29,901 bases of DNA from a virus, in IMG/VR virus record IMGVR_UViG_3300032046_000149, positions 1 through 29,901 of that record, one strand, 5' to 3'. Within the stretch, counting starts at the first letter, position 1. Every line of letters begins with the position of its first letter. The notes under the pieces were generated by a model. The model did not search any database. It was not told the origin of the DNA and saw nothing but the letters and a program-made list of their open reading frames with translations. Below, piece after piece: positions 19,736 to 29,439 of this stretch. A program made the translations under genes and the position numbers.

Positions 19736-21205
19736 GTGCCACGCATACCAATTTATAATAATCAAGCGTCAATTCAAATAAGAAAAGTAACTGAAGAAGC
19801 TCCTGCAATTCGTATTCCTGCGGAAAGCTTTACCCACGAGGCAAGGGCAATGAGTCAACTCGGAGTTACCATCTCTGCCATTGCCGAGGATATAATTAAG
19901 GTCAAGGCGGACCAAGAATATGCCAAGGCCAAGATTGAGGGATACAAAACATTATCGCAAATAGAAGTAGAGGCATCCCAAGACGACGACTTCCAAAACT
20001 TTGAGCCAAAATATACCAAAAGAATAAAAGACGTGCAGGAAACCATTCTAAAGACTATTCGTAGTCCGCAAGCAAAACAGGCCTTTCAGCAAGATTTTGA
20101 GTTAAAATCTACTTATAGCTTTTACGATATTATGACGAATGGTCGCAAGAGATTTATAGATTATGATAAAGATTTAATGACGCAAGAAATAGTTACAACT
20201 AAGCAAAGATATTTTTCAGCAAGCACTCCGGGCGAGAAGCAGAATGCTAAAGACGAATTGGCGCAGATATTCTCAAGGCGAGCAGAGAATAAGATTTTGA
20301 ATAAGGCAGAGGCAGCGAATTTATATCAGAAAGAAATGGCAAGCTTAGATGAGGGACAGGCCGAACACGACATTTTAAGCAATTCTGCTTATGCTTTAGG
20401 TGAATTGCAGAAGGGCAAACAAGGAGCATATAAAGAATTGGTGCAGGACAAGCGAATTGACTTGATAAGGCAAGCAGAAAGTCGGATTGAGAAAATTAAA
20501 AATCAGCAAGAAGAAGCAATTGCTATTGCAGTGAACCAAAAGGAAGCCGATTTGATAGATATGAAAATTGCTGGAACGCTTACTGAGCAGCAAGTAAAAA
20601 CGGAGAGACAATTAGGAACAATAAATGCAAAGTTTGCAGATGTAATGATAAATGCATTAAGAAGTCCTAAAGTTTATAAGCCTACTGCATTAGAGGGCAT
20701 AATTAAATTTAATGAATTGGTAGAAAGAAATGCGGCTATGGCGCGAAAAGAAAAATCTTGGTTGAATATGGGTAAGGTGCCGTTCGAGGATATAGCAAAA
20801 TTTAGAGCTGATACCATAAATGCTAACGCAAGGGGATATATTTCAGATAAACAAATGACCGATTTATTGAGTGAAACTTCTAAAACTTTTTATAGAGACC
20901 CCATATTTCAGAATGCCTTAGACCAACTTGCCGCACAATCAAAATTATATGCAACAAGCGAAGTGCAAGCAAGGGTTAAGGCTGAGATGTATGGTAACTT
21001 AACTACAAAAGTAATTGCAGGCAAAGAACCAAGAGATGCAGTAACCGAAGTCATTAAAGAGAGGCTGAATGTAGAATTAGGTGAAGCGGTAAAAGTGGTC
21101 GAAGAGGGAAATCGTATTTTTGCTAATAAGGGTAAGCAACGCATTTATTCTGAGGATGGCGGAATGACTTGGCACGACGAGGCGACAGGAGAGGAAATTG
21201 AATAA
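19736..21205 (+). CDS. Internal virion protein C (gp15-like)
   Basis: The GTG start is supported by AGGAG (19726-19730) 5 bases upstream. The 489-aa product starts PRIPIYNNQASIQIRKVTEE and is almost entirely helical and rich in Gln, Lys and Glu (TPGEKQNAKDELAQIFSRRA, and EKIKNQQEEAIAIAVNQKEA). It lacks membrane segments. By position between the gp14-like and gp16-like genes and by composition it corresponds to T7 gp15, the periplasm-spanning part of the ejected core, although it is shorter than T7's 747 aa. It ends on the first base of the next ATG (AATAATG). Confidence 0.75.
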   Translation: MPRIPIYNNQASIQIRKVTEEAPAIRIPAESFTHEARAMSQLGVTISAIAEDIIKVKADQEYAKAKIEGYKTLSQIEVEASQDDDFQNFEPKYTKRIKDVQETILKTIRSPQAKQAFQQDFELKSTYSFYDIMTNGRKRFIDYDKDLMTQEIVTTKQRYFSASTPGEKQNAKDELAQIFSRRAENKILNKAEAANLYQKEMASLDEGQAEHDILSNSAYALGELQKGKQGAYKELVQDKRIDLIRQAESRIEKIKNQQEEAIAIAVNQKEADLIDMKIAGTLTEQQVKTERQLGTINAKFADVMINALRSPKVYKPTALEGIIKFNELVERNAAMARKEKSWLNMGKVPFEDIAKFRADTINANARGYISDKQMTDLLSETSKTFYRDPIFQNALDQLAAQSKLYATSEVQARVKAEMYGNLTTKVIAGKEPRDAVTEVIKERLNVELGEAVKVVEEGNRIFANKGKQRIYSEDGGMTWHDEATGEEIE

Positions 21206-24200
21206 TGCCTATACCAGTAGGATTTGAATTAGAGGAAGCTGTTGCTCCAGAAGCGACTGAACCAACATTAACTCCTAAGGTGCCTGAAGGCTTCGAATTG
21301 GAGACCGAGCGTCGACCTCTACTTGTTCCCAATTTACCCAACTATTTAAAATTTAAGCTTAATGCTGATAGAGCAAGCTCTGAGCGTTCGAGATATGGCA
21401 AAGAAGCAATGTGGGGCAAAATGGATACCCAAGAAGCTATCGCTAAAGGCAACGAGGCAAGAGATTATTGGATGACGCAAGCGGGACCTTATGAAGATTT
21501 ATCTTTTAAAAAGCATCCCTTTAAATATGTAGCAGGCGAGTCAGTTCAATTGTTGCCCTATATGATTAGCTCGCAAGTAGAAGGACTTAAATACGGACTT
21601 ACTTTGGGTGGTGGCTTTGCAGCAATAACCGCCGTAGCAGGTCAAGCGGGTCCACAAGTTATGTTGCCCGAAGAAGTAATTACTGTTCCAGCTGCTTTTG
21701 CTGGCGGTATGGCAACAGGTTATTCTTACGGTGTTATAAAAAATATTCTCGATAGAGAAGGTGGTGGGCTCTATTTAGATATGGCAGAAAAAGGAATAAG
21801 TCCAGGAACAGCTCAACCATTAGCATTGGCTGGCGGCACAATGATAGGCATTATTGAGTTGATGCAATTTAAATTACTCGGCAAGCCGTTCAAGCAGGCA
21901 TTTTCTAAAGTAATTAGATCTAAAGTAGGCAAAGCTGCAATTACGCAAGCAATAGGAAGGTATGCAAAGAGTGTAGGTATTCAGGTGTTGCAGGAAGACT
22001 TGCAAGAGATAACATCTTTGATTTCAGAAACTATTGGTAGCACTATCGACGAGAAGCCAGACGCTACGCCTACAAAAGAAGAATGGATGACCAGATTATA
22101 CGAAACGACTGCAAGGTCATTGGCAGGTTTAGCGGTTATATCAGCCCCTGGGGCAGCGGTTGATGTTACAACTACTATGCGCCAACAGAAAATAATTAAA
22201 AAAGTCGAAGATATTAATTTATTAAATAAAATCATCGCAGAGCTAAAAGAACAACAAGTAGGGCAGGAAAAACAAGTAATTGAGCCTTTGGTAGAAAAGG
22301 AAGAGATTAAACCCGCCCCCACAGGTGAGGGGAAAGTAACTGTTTATTATCGCACAGATGTTCCTATTGAGCAGATAAAAAAAGAAGGTTTTAAATCTTT
22401 AGAAAATACAAAAGAAATATTTGTCAGTAATCAAAAAGAAGGACAAGCAATAGGATATGGTAAAAATATTATTGAATTAAAAGTAAGCCCAAAAGATTTG
22501 AGATTAGATGATGAATTTCCAAGTGGAGAACAACATTTTGCTATAAATAAAGATATTGCAAGTAAGTCTATCTCCCAACCCACAGAAGAGGGGAAAGTAA
22601 AAATTACTCCTGAAAAAGTCAAACCCGATATATCCGGCATATCTCCATTACAAAAGCAAATTCAGGCAATGGAAGAACGGCAGACGCGGGTAGAGATTGC
22701 CAAAGATGCCTTACAGGAAATTGATACTGTTAGGGAATATTTTAGACGCAGGATCACCAAGTATAAAGACGCTTACTTGAAAGAAGAATTGGCGGGAATA
22801 CCAAGTATCTTTATTACCAAAGAAGGTGGTATTAAACCAGATGAAGCAATAGATGAACTCCGCACTCAGTTTAATATAGAAATTACCGACGAGAGCGAAT
22901 TGAAAGAATATCTTAAAAACCTTGAGCAATCCCATAAGGATTTAATCTCCGCGATAGAAACCTACCGCCCTGGATTCATTACCAAGAAAGAAACTACGCT
23001 CTTGGCGGATAAAATCAAAACAGTTGAGATGGGTATTCGGGAAGGAAAAATCCAAGCTAAAGCAGAAGTAAAACAAGTGCAGGAAGAAATCATTGATTTA
23101 ATGGAAAGCCTGCGGCTTGAAACAGATGATAAAGCAAAATTCCTGCGTACTATGAAGAATGTTCAGACTAAAGAGCAATTACAGAAGGCACTCCCAGAGA
23201 TAACCGAACGGCTTTATAAAATAAGAGAACAATCCGAACGCTCCGAACTCGTCGCTGATTTAAGAGATTTATTTGAAAGGCAACCTACCAAAAATCTGCC
23301 TATTGAGTATAAGGATGTTATTGAAGATATAAAATCTAAAGTTTTACTTAAAGAAAGAAAGCCAGAAGTTAAGAAGCGCCTTGAGAGTATGCGCCAGTTT
23401 GTTGAGCGAATGGCAGAACAGGGCGAAGAAATAAATATCCCGCAGGAAAAACTTGATTTGCTTGATAAGGCTTCTGTTGATGAGATGACTACCGAGCAGT
23501 TGAGGGATTTAAAAGAAACTGTAACCCGATTATACCACCAAGGCAGATTGAAAAATAAATTACTTACCGCACTTCAAGAACGCAAGTTTGATGAGATAAA
23601 GGCCGAGATTATAAATACTATTACGCAAGGTAGAGGGCTCAATGAAGATAGCTCTATCGTGAAGGCATTAAGGGAGCAGAACAAGAGCTTAAAAGACAAA
23701 AGCCTTGAACATATTAAAAATTATATTATAGAAAATATGCGTCCAGAGTTAATGCTTAATATTCTTGATGGCGGTGCACCTGGACTAATTATAGGCACTC
23801 TCTTTAATCCTCTTTGGGAGTCGCAAAAAGCAGAATTACAAGAAAGTCAGAAGGTATCTGATACCATAAAGGATATTCATAAAAATCTCAATCTTGCTGA
23901 AATATTTGTCAAGAAATATGACATCGGTAGATTTGAAGGAATGATTAAGGACCAAGCACTTTTTATCTATGCCAATTCCTTTAACGATTCTAACAGGGCT
24001 CATTTATACGGAAGTGGAATTACCGACGAGGATATAACAGCGATTGAGAACTTTCTTTCTGCCGAAGAAAAACAATCGGTCAAAGATATTATCCGCTTTT
24101 ATGATGAATATCAATATCCTATACTTAATAAAATTTATACCGAATTAGAGGGTGTGCATTTGAGCAAAGAAGAACAATACTTCTCGATAGATAGGTTAGA

Positions 24201-25509
24201 GGATATTTCTTATCAGAAGGAATTAGAGAAAGATATTTTAGAAAGAAACTATATCCGTAGACCTGGAGTATCAAAGGGGTTTACTAAAGAGAGAGTAACA
24301 TCTAAAAAAGGATTTTCTGAATTTTCTTACTTTGGCACGATTTTAAGGAATTATCGTAAAGTTGAACACTATAAGGCTTTCGCCGAATCCATAAGGGATG
24401 CAAATAAGATATTAAATAATCCCGAAATAAGAACAGCCATAAAAGAAAAGTTGGGAGACAAATACCATCAGGTTTTAGATAAGTGGCTTAAGGATGTCGC
24501 TTATGGTGGCGATAGAGCTTCTATGGCTTCAATAGATAAGATGTGCCAATGGCTAAGAACTAATTATGCGACAGCAGTAATAGGTGGTAATCTTCTATCG
24601 GTAATGAAGGCGCCAGTTTCGTATGTGCAGGGTATGGAAATGGCGGGAAAGTGGAATACCATAAAGGCATCGCTTAAGTTTGTTCTCGCACCTTTAAATT
24701 GGAATGAAAAGATTGACGAAAAAAGCATTCTTATGAAATTTAGACCAATGAGGCAAGAAAGAGAATTGAATGAAATAGTTGCTCAGCGAACATTAAGGCA
24801 GCAAGTAGGAAGGGTTACCGGCTATCAAGCGATACGAGAAGGAAGTATGTTGCCTTGGGTAATTGCCGATAAAGCAACCTGTGATATTGTTTGGTTGGCG
24901 GCTTACGACGATGCAAAAGCCGATATGTCAGAACAGCAAGCAATTGATTATGCCGATATGGTAATCCGCAGAACTCAACCAATGAGTGGGGCATTGAATT
25001 TGCCGGATACCTTTCGAGGTCCAGAATACCAGAAGCTCTTTACCTTGTTTCGCAATCAGCAGAACCAGAATTTCAATTTACTATTGGAGTCCGTCCTTCA
25101 AAAACAAAAGGGTAAAATCGGAGTAGGCGAATTTTCAAGTCATTTGGTTTTTTATTTGCTTGTGCCTGCAGTAATGATTGGAGCCATATCCCGCAAAAGA
25201 TTACCAGAAGATTGGGGAGAATTTGCAAAAGATATATTGAGTGGGGCACTTGGAGGATTGATTTATGTAGGCAATATGCTCAGCATTCTTGCAATGGGCT
25301 TTATGGGTGCAACTACTCCACTGGACTCATTATATGAAGATGTCTATAAAACCGTTCAAGCAAAAGATAATTGGAAAAAGTTAGACCATTTAGCAAGTAT
25401 GATAAGTAAGGTAGTTGGATTTCCTTATTTAGCAATTAAGCGAATTGTTACGGGTAAACCATTGGGAGAGCCAGCGAAGACTAAAAAGAAAGGATTGGAG
25501 TTAATTTAG
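21205..25509 (+). CDS. Giant internal virion/ejection protein (gp16-like) with ART-like insert
   Basis: The 1434-aa product begins with tandem PVGFELEE / PEGFELET motifs. Hydrophobic stretches lie at about 131-177 and 295-325. Residues ~376-452 read like an ADP-ribosyltransferase-type domain of phage polyvalent proteins: VTVYYRTDVPIEQIKKEGF, then NTKEIFVSNQKEGQAIGYG and FPSGEQHFAI, with R383 and E442 as candidate key residues. A long charged coiled-coil follows (about 480-890), then a conserved globular part. Two membrane segments lie near 1313-1330 and 1343-1368. No lytic transglycosylase motif like that of T7 gp16 is seen. It is presumably ejected with the DNA. The role of the ART-like part is inferred. 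Confidence 0.75.
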   Translation: MPIPVGFELEEAVAPEATEPTLTPKVPEGFELETERRPLLVPNLPNYLKFKLNADRASSERSRYGKEAMWGKMDTQEAIAKGNEARDYWMTQAGPYEDLSFKKHPFKYVAGESVQLLPYMISSQVEGLKYGLTLGGGFAAITAVAGQAGPQVMLPEEVITVPAAFAGGMATGYSYGVIKNILDREGGGLYLDMAEKGISPGTAQPLALAGGTMIGIIELMQFKLLGKPFKQAFSKVIRSKVGKAAITQAIGRYAKSVGIQVLQEDLQEITSLISETIGSTIDEKPDATPTKEEWMTRLYETTARSLAGLAVISAPGAAVDVTTTMRQQKIIKKVEDINLLNKIIAELKEQQVGQEKQVIEPLVEKEEIKPAPTGEGKVTVYYRTDVPIEQIKKEGFKSLENTKEIFVSNQKEGQAIGYGKNIIELKVSPKDLRLDDEFPSGEQHFAINKDIASKSISQPTEEGKVKITPEKVKPDISGISPLQKQIQAMEERQTRVEIAKDALQEIDTVREYFRRRITKYKDAYLKEELAGIPSIFITKEGGIKPDEAIDELRTQFNIEITDESELKEYLKNLEQSHKDLISAIETYRPGFITKKETTLLADKIKTVEMGIREGKIQAKAEVKQVQEEIIDLMESLRLETDDKAKFLRTMKNVQTKEQLQKALPEITERLYKIREQSERSELVADLRDLFERQPTKNLPIEYKDVIEDIKSKVLLKERKPEVKKRLESMRQFVERMAEQGEEINIPQEKLDLLDKASVDEMTTEQLRDLKETVTRLYHQGRLKNKLLTALQERKFDEIKAEIINTITQGRGLNEDSSIVKALREQNKSLKDKSLEHIKNYIIENMRPELMLNILDGGAPGLIIGTLFNPLWESQKAELQESQKVSDTIKDIHKNLNLAEIFVKKYDIGRFEGMIKDQALFIYANSFNDSNRAHLYGSGITDEDITAIENFLSAEEKQSVKDIIRFYDEYQYPILNKIYTELEGVHLSKEEQYFSIDRLEDISYQKELEKDILERNYIRRPGVSKGFTKERVTSKKGFSEFSYFGTILRNYRKVEHYKAFAESIRDANKILNNPEIRTAIKEKLGDKYHQVLDKWLKDVAYGGDRASMASIDKMCQWLRTNYATAVIGGNLLSVMKAPVSYVQGMEMAGKWNTIKASLKFVLAPLNWNEKIDEKSILMKFRPMRQERELNEIVAQRTLRQQVGRVTGYQAIREGSMLPWVIADKATCDIVWLAAYDDAKADMSEQQAIDYADMVIRRTQPMSGALNLPDTFRGPEYQKLFTLFRNQQNQNFNLLLESVLQKQKGKIGVGEFSSHLVFYLLVPAVMIGAISRKRLPEDWGEFAKDILSGALGGLIYVGNMLSILAMGFMGATTPLDSLYEDVYKTVQAKDNWKKLDHLASMISKVVGFPYLAIKRIVTGKPLGEPAKTKKKGLELI

Positions 25510-25510
25510 T

Positions 25511-25693
25511 ATGAAAGTATTTATTGTTTGTAGTTTATTGCTTACTCCTATTTTCTGGATTATGCTATTGGGAAACGACTTTACTTTTTCTGGCCTTCAT
25601 ATATTGGATGCTTTTTTAATTTCTGCTTTATGTATAACTTTTATAGTTATAGGAAATGCCATTAAAGAAAAAGAGGAGCTATTATGGCGGTGA
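25511..25693 (+). CDS. Two-helix small membrane protein, holin candidate
   Basis: ATG follows the previous stop by one base. The 60-aa product has two membrane segments, VCSLLLTPIFWIMLLG and DAFLISALCITFIVIGNA, joined by NDFTFSGLHI and ending in charged KEKEELLWR. This size and topology fit class II holins such as T7 gp17.5, which is next to the tail fibre gene in T7. Here it lies just before the fibre gene and overlaps it by 10 bases. It could equally be an unrelated membrane factor. Confidence 0.55.
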   Translation: MKVFIVCSLLLTPIFWIMLLGNDFTFSGLHILDAFLISALCITFIVIGNAIKEKEELLWR

Positions 25694-27348
25694 GTTCGAC
25701 TACAATGAAAAAAGTATACTTGTGCGATGGCACAAGCACAGAATTTGTTTACCCTTTCAAAATCTGGGAAGAGGGAGACTTGACCGCCTATTTATTCACT
25801 ATCGCTGACTCTACTACGATAACATTGCGGCTTGATGTAGATTATACCGTAACAGATGAAGGTGAAGAGGCGGGTGGACACATAGACTTAATTGTTGAAG
25901 TAGATGGCGATTCTATATTTGAAGCCGCACCGAGTTCTGACTATAAACTTGTTTTAATGCGCGAACTCGATTTGACTCAACCAGTTGATTATGCCGCTTC
26001 TGGGCCCTTCCCTGCAGAAACTCACGAGAAGGCATTAGACCGCCTTACCTTCCTTATTCAGCAATTAGATGAAAAGGTTAATCGTTGCTTCCTGCGCGAT
26101 ATTACTCAGACAGGAGAAATTATTGCTGACCTGGATGCTGACTGGTATATCCTTACCAGAATAAATCTTAATGATGGCTACCTTGCTGGCGACTTAAATT
26201 TCCAAGGCTATAAGATAGACAATATTACTGGCATTGAAGACGAAGACAATGATACTGGAGTTTATGTTGAACAGGCAGAAGACGAAGATAAGGTAAGATT
26301 TAAAACTGGAGGAACACAGAGAGGACAATTTGATGCCAATGGCTTTAAGTTGGCAAGTGGTGCAGACATAGATGAAATTTCTATTGATGGCACTCTGGCG
26401 GGAAATTCCGATGATGCTGTGCCGACGGAAAAAGCGGTAAAGACTTATGCGGATACAAAAGTGGCAGCATCCGAAAAATCTACTACCGCCGTAGAGGGCA
26501 AAATTCCTGTTATGGGTGCTTCTGGTTATATGCCAGATAGTTCAGTTGACACCACAGCCCTTAAAACAACGACGGTAGAATTGTCTAAAACAAATGGTGA
26601 TTTTTCTCAACAAACTGTAACTGGTGGGCAATATGCCTTTTGGCCTAAAATCAAGATGAGCACCACCAATACTTCTTCTAATTGGTATGTAGGTCAATTG
26701 AGAGCACAGACAAATTTGGTTGGTTGGACGGACTATGTTCATAATGTTGCGATGAATGGCGGAGAAGCAGGATATACAATATACGCTACTTGGACATATG
26801 TAACCGCCTCAGGCACAGATTATTGGTTATTTTTACTTGTGGATAAAATAACAAAGGAAATTATAAGCTCTTCTTTTGCACAAGACCACCCCGCTTATGG
26901 CAATGGCGGAGATTTTGATAAAATGCCTCATCCATTTGGCAGTTATGATGAAACTAAGCACGAGATAATCCTCGTTGACCAAGATACTATCGCAGAATTA
27001 AAGGCACAGGTTACAGAGGAAAAATCTTTGCTTACTTTAGTTAATGAACTTTATAAGCCAAATATGATAAAGGAAGAAGTTTATAAACCTCTATACTCTG
27101 GAAAGTATTTAACTCAAGATGGTAAGCAAGTCAAAGAATTAGTTACTACTTTACCTAATTTTATTAAAGTGCGGAAACTTATAAAGATGACTTCAGTTGA
27201 ATTGGTTGCAAAAGCACAAAAACGGGAATTAGCAAGGCAGAAGGAAGACCAAGATAAAATTAAGAAAGAGCAAGATAGGCAGAGTGCGATAAATAAACTA
27301 AAGGCAATTGGATTAACTAAAGATGAAATAGAAGCAATTGTAAAATAA
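25684..27348 (+). CDS. Tail fibre protein with T7-type N-terminus
   Basis: The 554-aa product begins SSTTMKKVYLCDGTSTEFVY, then PFKIWEEGDL, and AETHEKALDRLTFLIQQLDE, the conserved virion-attachment domain of T7 gp17-like fibres (about residues 1-150). A central region has AVPTEKAVKTYADTK, common in fibres, then a beta-rich part (VGQLRAQTNLVGWTDYVHNV) likely to touch the receptor. The C-terminal ~120 residues are charged and helical (KEDQDKIKKEQDRQ), which is unusual for a fibre tip and may be a chaperone or trimerisation segment. GAGGAGC precedes the start. Confidence 0.88.
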   Translation: MAVSSTTMKKVYLCDGTSTEFVYPFKIWEEGDLTAYLFTIADSTTITLRLDVDYTVTDEGEEAGGHIDLIVEVDGDSIFEAAPSSDYKLVLMRELDLTQPVDYAASGPFPAETHEKALDRLTFLIQQLDEKVNRCFLRDITQTGEIIADLDADWYILTRINLNDGYLAGDLNFQGYKIDNITGIEDEDNDTGVYVEQAEDEDKVRFKTGGTQRGQFDANGFKLASGADIDEISIDGTLAGNSDDAVPTEKAVKTYADTKVAASEKSTTAVEGKIPVMGASGYMPDSSVDTTALKTTTVELSKTNGDFSQQTVTGGQYAFWPKIKMSTTNTSSNWYVGQLRAQTNLVGWTDYVHNVAMNGGEAGYTIYATWTYVTASGTDYWLFLLVDKITKEIISSSFAQDHPAYGNGGDFDKMPHPFGSYDETKHEIILVDQDTIAELKAQVTEEKSLLTLVNELYKPNMIKEEVYKPLYSGKYLTQDGKQVKELVTTLPNFIKVRKLIKMTSVELVAKAQKRELARQKEDQDKIKKEQDRQSAINKLKAIGLTKDEIEAIVK

Positions 27349-27361
27349 AAAAGGAGGCCTT

Positions 27362-27805
27362 ATGAAAAAGAAACTGTTTTTAGCTTTACTGTTCTGCTTA
27401 TTATTAGTAGGGCAGGCGGTGGCTTCACAGGCAACAAAAACTTTAGTGGACGGAATAGTCTTGAGTGATGTAGTTACATCGGCAACTGGGACGGATTACT
27501 TGGGCGATGCGGATAAGGCAGCGTTCTTTGTTACCTATGACGAAACGGATGCTAACGCCGCATTATCTTTAGCCATAACCTGCCAGATTTCTTGGGATAA
27601 TTCTACTTGGCTATCCGCTTCTTTCTATGACTATGCTGGAACAGAGACTTTGCAGACATCGGAAACCCTAACAGGAGATATAAATTATTATTTTTGGTTC
27701 AATCAGAATTTAACCGTTCCGTATGTAAAGGTAATTTTAACCCCGACTGGACACGACTCTACGCATACCGCGTTAGTGTCTGTGTATTCAATTAAAAAAC
27801 AGTAA
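27362..27805 (+). CDS. Secreted beta-rich protein with Sec signal peptide
   Basis: AAGGAGG lies 4 bases before the ATG. The first 22 residues are a signal peptide (MKKK, LFLALLFCLLLVG, QAVAS with an A-x-S site). The mature ~125 residues read as beta strands (TLVDGIVLSDVVTS, ISWDNSTWLSASFY, VPYVKVILTPTG), like small immunoglobulin or discoidin-type domains. No family is recognised. It lies directly after the tail fibre gene, so it may be a fibre-associated or surface-acting product. Confidence 0.7.
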   Translation: MKKKLFLALLFCLLLVGQAVASQATKTLVDGIVLSDVVTSATGTDYLGDADKAAFFVTYDETDANAALSLAITCQISWDNSTWLSASFYDYAGTETLQTSETLTGDINYYFWFNQNLTVPYVKVILTPTGHDSTHTALVSVYSIKKQ

Positions 27806-27822
27806 CCAATAAGGAGGAACAT

Positions 27823-28278
27823 ATGGCAAAAGTAGAAGAATTAAAAGTAGTCTTGGAAAGTCTCAACTCTGCCTTGCTTGAATTGCAGAATAAGATTGCG
27901 GATGTGGACAAGGAAAAGGAAAAGATAAATAGCAAGAAAATCAAGCAAGATGAATTAGACGCTACGCTCGATAAGAAAGAAAAAGACCTTGATGCAAGAG
28001 AGATAAAGATAAGCGATATTGAAAGTATCGTTGATTTCTCAAATGTTGCAAAGAAATTAATGAAAGAGGCCAAAGAGTTAATGGGTAATGCTAATATAAG
28101 GCAGGCGAAATTAGAAGAGGGCTTGAAAAAATTAACAGAAGACAAGGTAAAGTTGGAAGCCGAATATCAAGACAAAAATGATGCTCTTAAAAAACAGGCA
28201 GAAGCATTAAGGCAGGAGAAAAAGGAATTTGACGATAAGATTAAAGCATACAAAGCAGTTAGTGCGGCGTTGAAATAA
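27823..28278 (+). CDS. Coiled-coil protein (151 aa)
   Basis: ATG follows AAGGAGG. Nearly the whole product is a heptad-rich charged helix (LKVVLESLNSALLELQNKIA, then KLEAEYQDKNDALKKQAEAL). It has no signal peptide or membrane segment, unlike its neighbours. Candidates are a fibre assembly chaperone or a trimeric stalk protein; the sequence itself only shows the coiled coil. Confidence 0.7.
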   Translation: MAKVEELKVVLESLNSALLELQNKIADVDKEKEKINSKKIKQDELDATLDKKEKDLDAREIKISDIESIVDFSNVAKKLMKEAKELMGNANIRQAKLEEGLKKLTEDKVKLEAEYQDKNDALKKQAEALRQEKKEFDDKIKAYKAVSAALK

Positions 28279-28293
28279 AAATAGGAGCGAGAT

Positions 28294-28599
28294 ATGCCTA
28301 TTACTTTACCTGATTATCGCTTTATTTTCCATAAAGTCGGTGGACATAATGTTGTCTTTGAGATAGCCAATCAAGATAATACTGACTCAACAGATATGTA
28401 TTATGGCTATGTAGCGGCGAGTGGAGCCTGGATTATTCAGAAATCTCATACTATTGGCTCTACCAAGACTTATACTTATGCTGCAGGGAAAAATAGAGAA
28501 GATTATGATGCTCTTTGGACACCGGCAACCGGCAGATTTACTGATAGCACTCCCGCATTAGAATTCACCACCTTTGACGAATTAGGGGATGATTTATGA
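28294..28599 (+). CDS. Hypothetical fibre-module protein (101 aa)
   Basis: AGGAGCGAG precedes the ATG. The product (ITLPDYRFIFHKVGGHNVVF, then YYGYVAASGAWIIQK, and YAAGKNREDYDALW) is aromatic and strand-rich, with the look of small carbohydrate-contact or fibre-tip domains of phages. No signal peptide is present. Its stop overlaps the next start (ATGA), indicating coupling with the following exported fibre-like protein. Confidence 0.6.
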   Translation: MPITLPDYRFIFHKVGGHNVVFEIANQDNTDSTDMYYGYVAASGAWIIQKSHTIGSTKTYTYAAGKNREDYDALWTPATGRFTDSTPALEFTTFDELGDDL

Positions 28600-29438
28600 A
28601 GAAAATTATATTCATAATCTTGGCATTATTATTGTTCTCTAAGGCGGAAGCAGGAAAAGAATATGCAGTAGAATTTCCTTCGGGAACGCCACTTGAGGTA
28701 TATACCCCCAACAATCCTCCGTCCAGTCAAGTCTCCGATGAAACCTATGGCCCATCTTGGGATAATATAACTACTGTCGCCCCTTCCAAAAATTCCGTCT
28801 ATGACAAAATAGAAACTTTAAGCGGCGGCACTCCTGGCGGCTCTAATACTTATATCCAATATAATGATGCTGGTGCTTTTGGTGGCGAGAGTTCCTTCAC
28901 TTACGATAAGACCATCAATACCCTGACTGCCGACATCTATGACTCCACCCTATCCTCTGGAACAGTAGGATATTTGCGCCTAAAAGAAGACCCTGCCAAC
29001 GGCACTAATTATGTCGGCTTCCAAGCCCCAAGTTCGGTTCTTGCCAGCCTATTATGGACATTACCCTCTGCCGACGGGACAAACGGTCAATCACTTATTA
29101 CTAATGGAAATAAAACTTTGTCTTTTTCTACAATTACTGGCGGTGGTGGCGGAACGCCAGGTGGCTCTGATACCCAAGTCCAGTTTAATGATGGCGGTTC
29201 TTTCGCTGGCGATAGCGGTCTTACTTATAATAAAACTACTGACAGTTTGACTGTCGGTAAACTTTATCTCGGCGGTGATAATAATACCTATTTTACTTTA
29301 AACGGAAGCGTCTTGGAATTATATGTCAATGGAGTATTAAAACAGTCTTGGGAAGAAACAGAAACCTATTATGCCTTACTGGAAACTGGAGACCATATGC
29401 TTTTAGAGATAGGAGACGATTTACTACTGGAGGATTAA
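28596..29438 (+). CDS. Fibre-like protein with Sec signal peptide
   Basis: Residues 1-19 form a signal peptide (MKK, IIFIILALLLFS, KAEA). The 280-aa product contains two copies of a module of the type GGSxTxxQ[Y/F]NDxGxFxGxS, then [F/L]TY[D/N]KTxx[T/S]LT (about residues 85-115 and 195-225). This repeat is well known in phage and prophage tail-fibre proteins. Between them lies FQAPSSVLASLLWTLPSADG. An exported leader on a fibre-type module is unexpected for a cytoplasmically assembled tail. It ends with repeated LLE(T/I)GD-type residues. Confidence 0.75.
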   Translation: MKKIIFIILALLLFSKAEAGKEYAVEFPSGTPLEVYTPNNPPSSQVSDETYGPSWDNITTVAPSKNSVYDKIETLSGGTPGGSNTYIQYNDAGAFGGESSFTYDKTINTLTADIYDSTLSSGTVGYLRLKEDPANGTNYVGFQAPSSVLASLLWTLPSADGTNGQSLITNGNKTLSFSTITGGGGGTPGGSDTQVQFNDGGSFAGDSGLTYNKTTDSLTVGKLYLGGDNNTYFTLNGSVLELYVNGVLKQSWEETETYYALLETGDHMLLEIGDDLLLED

Positions 29439-29439
29439 G

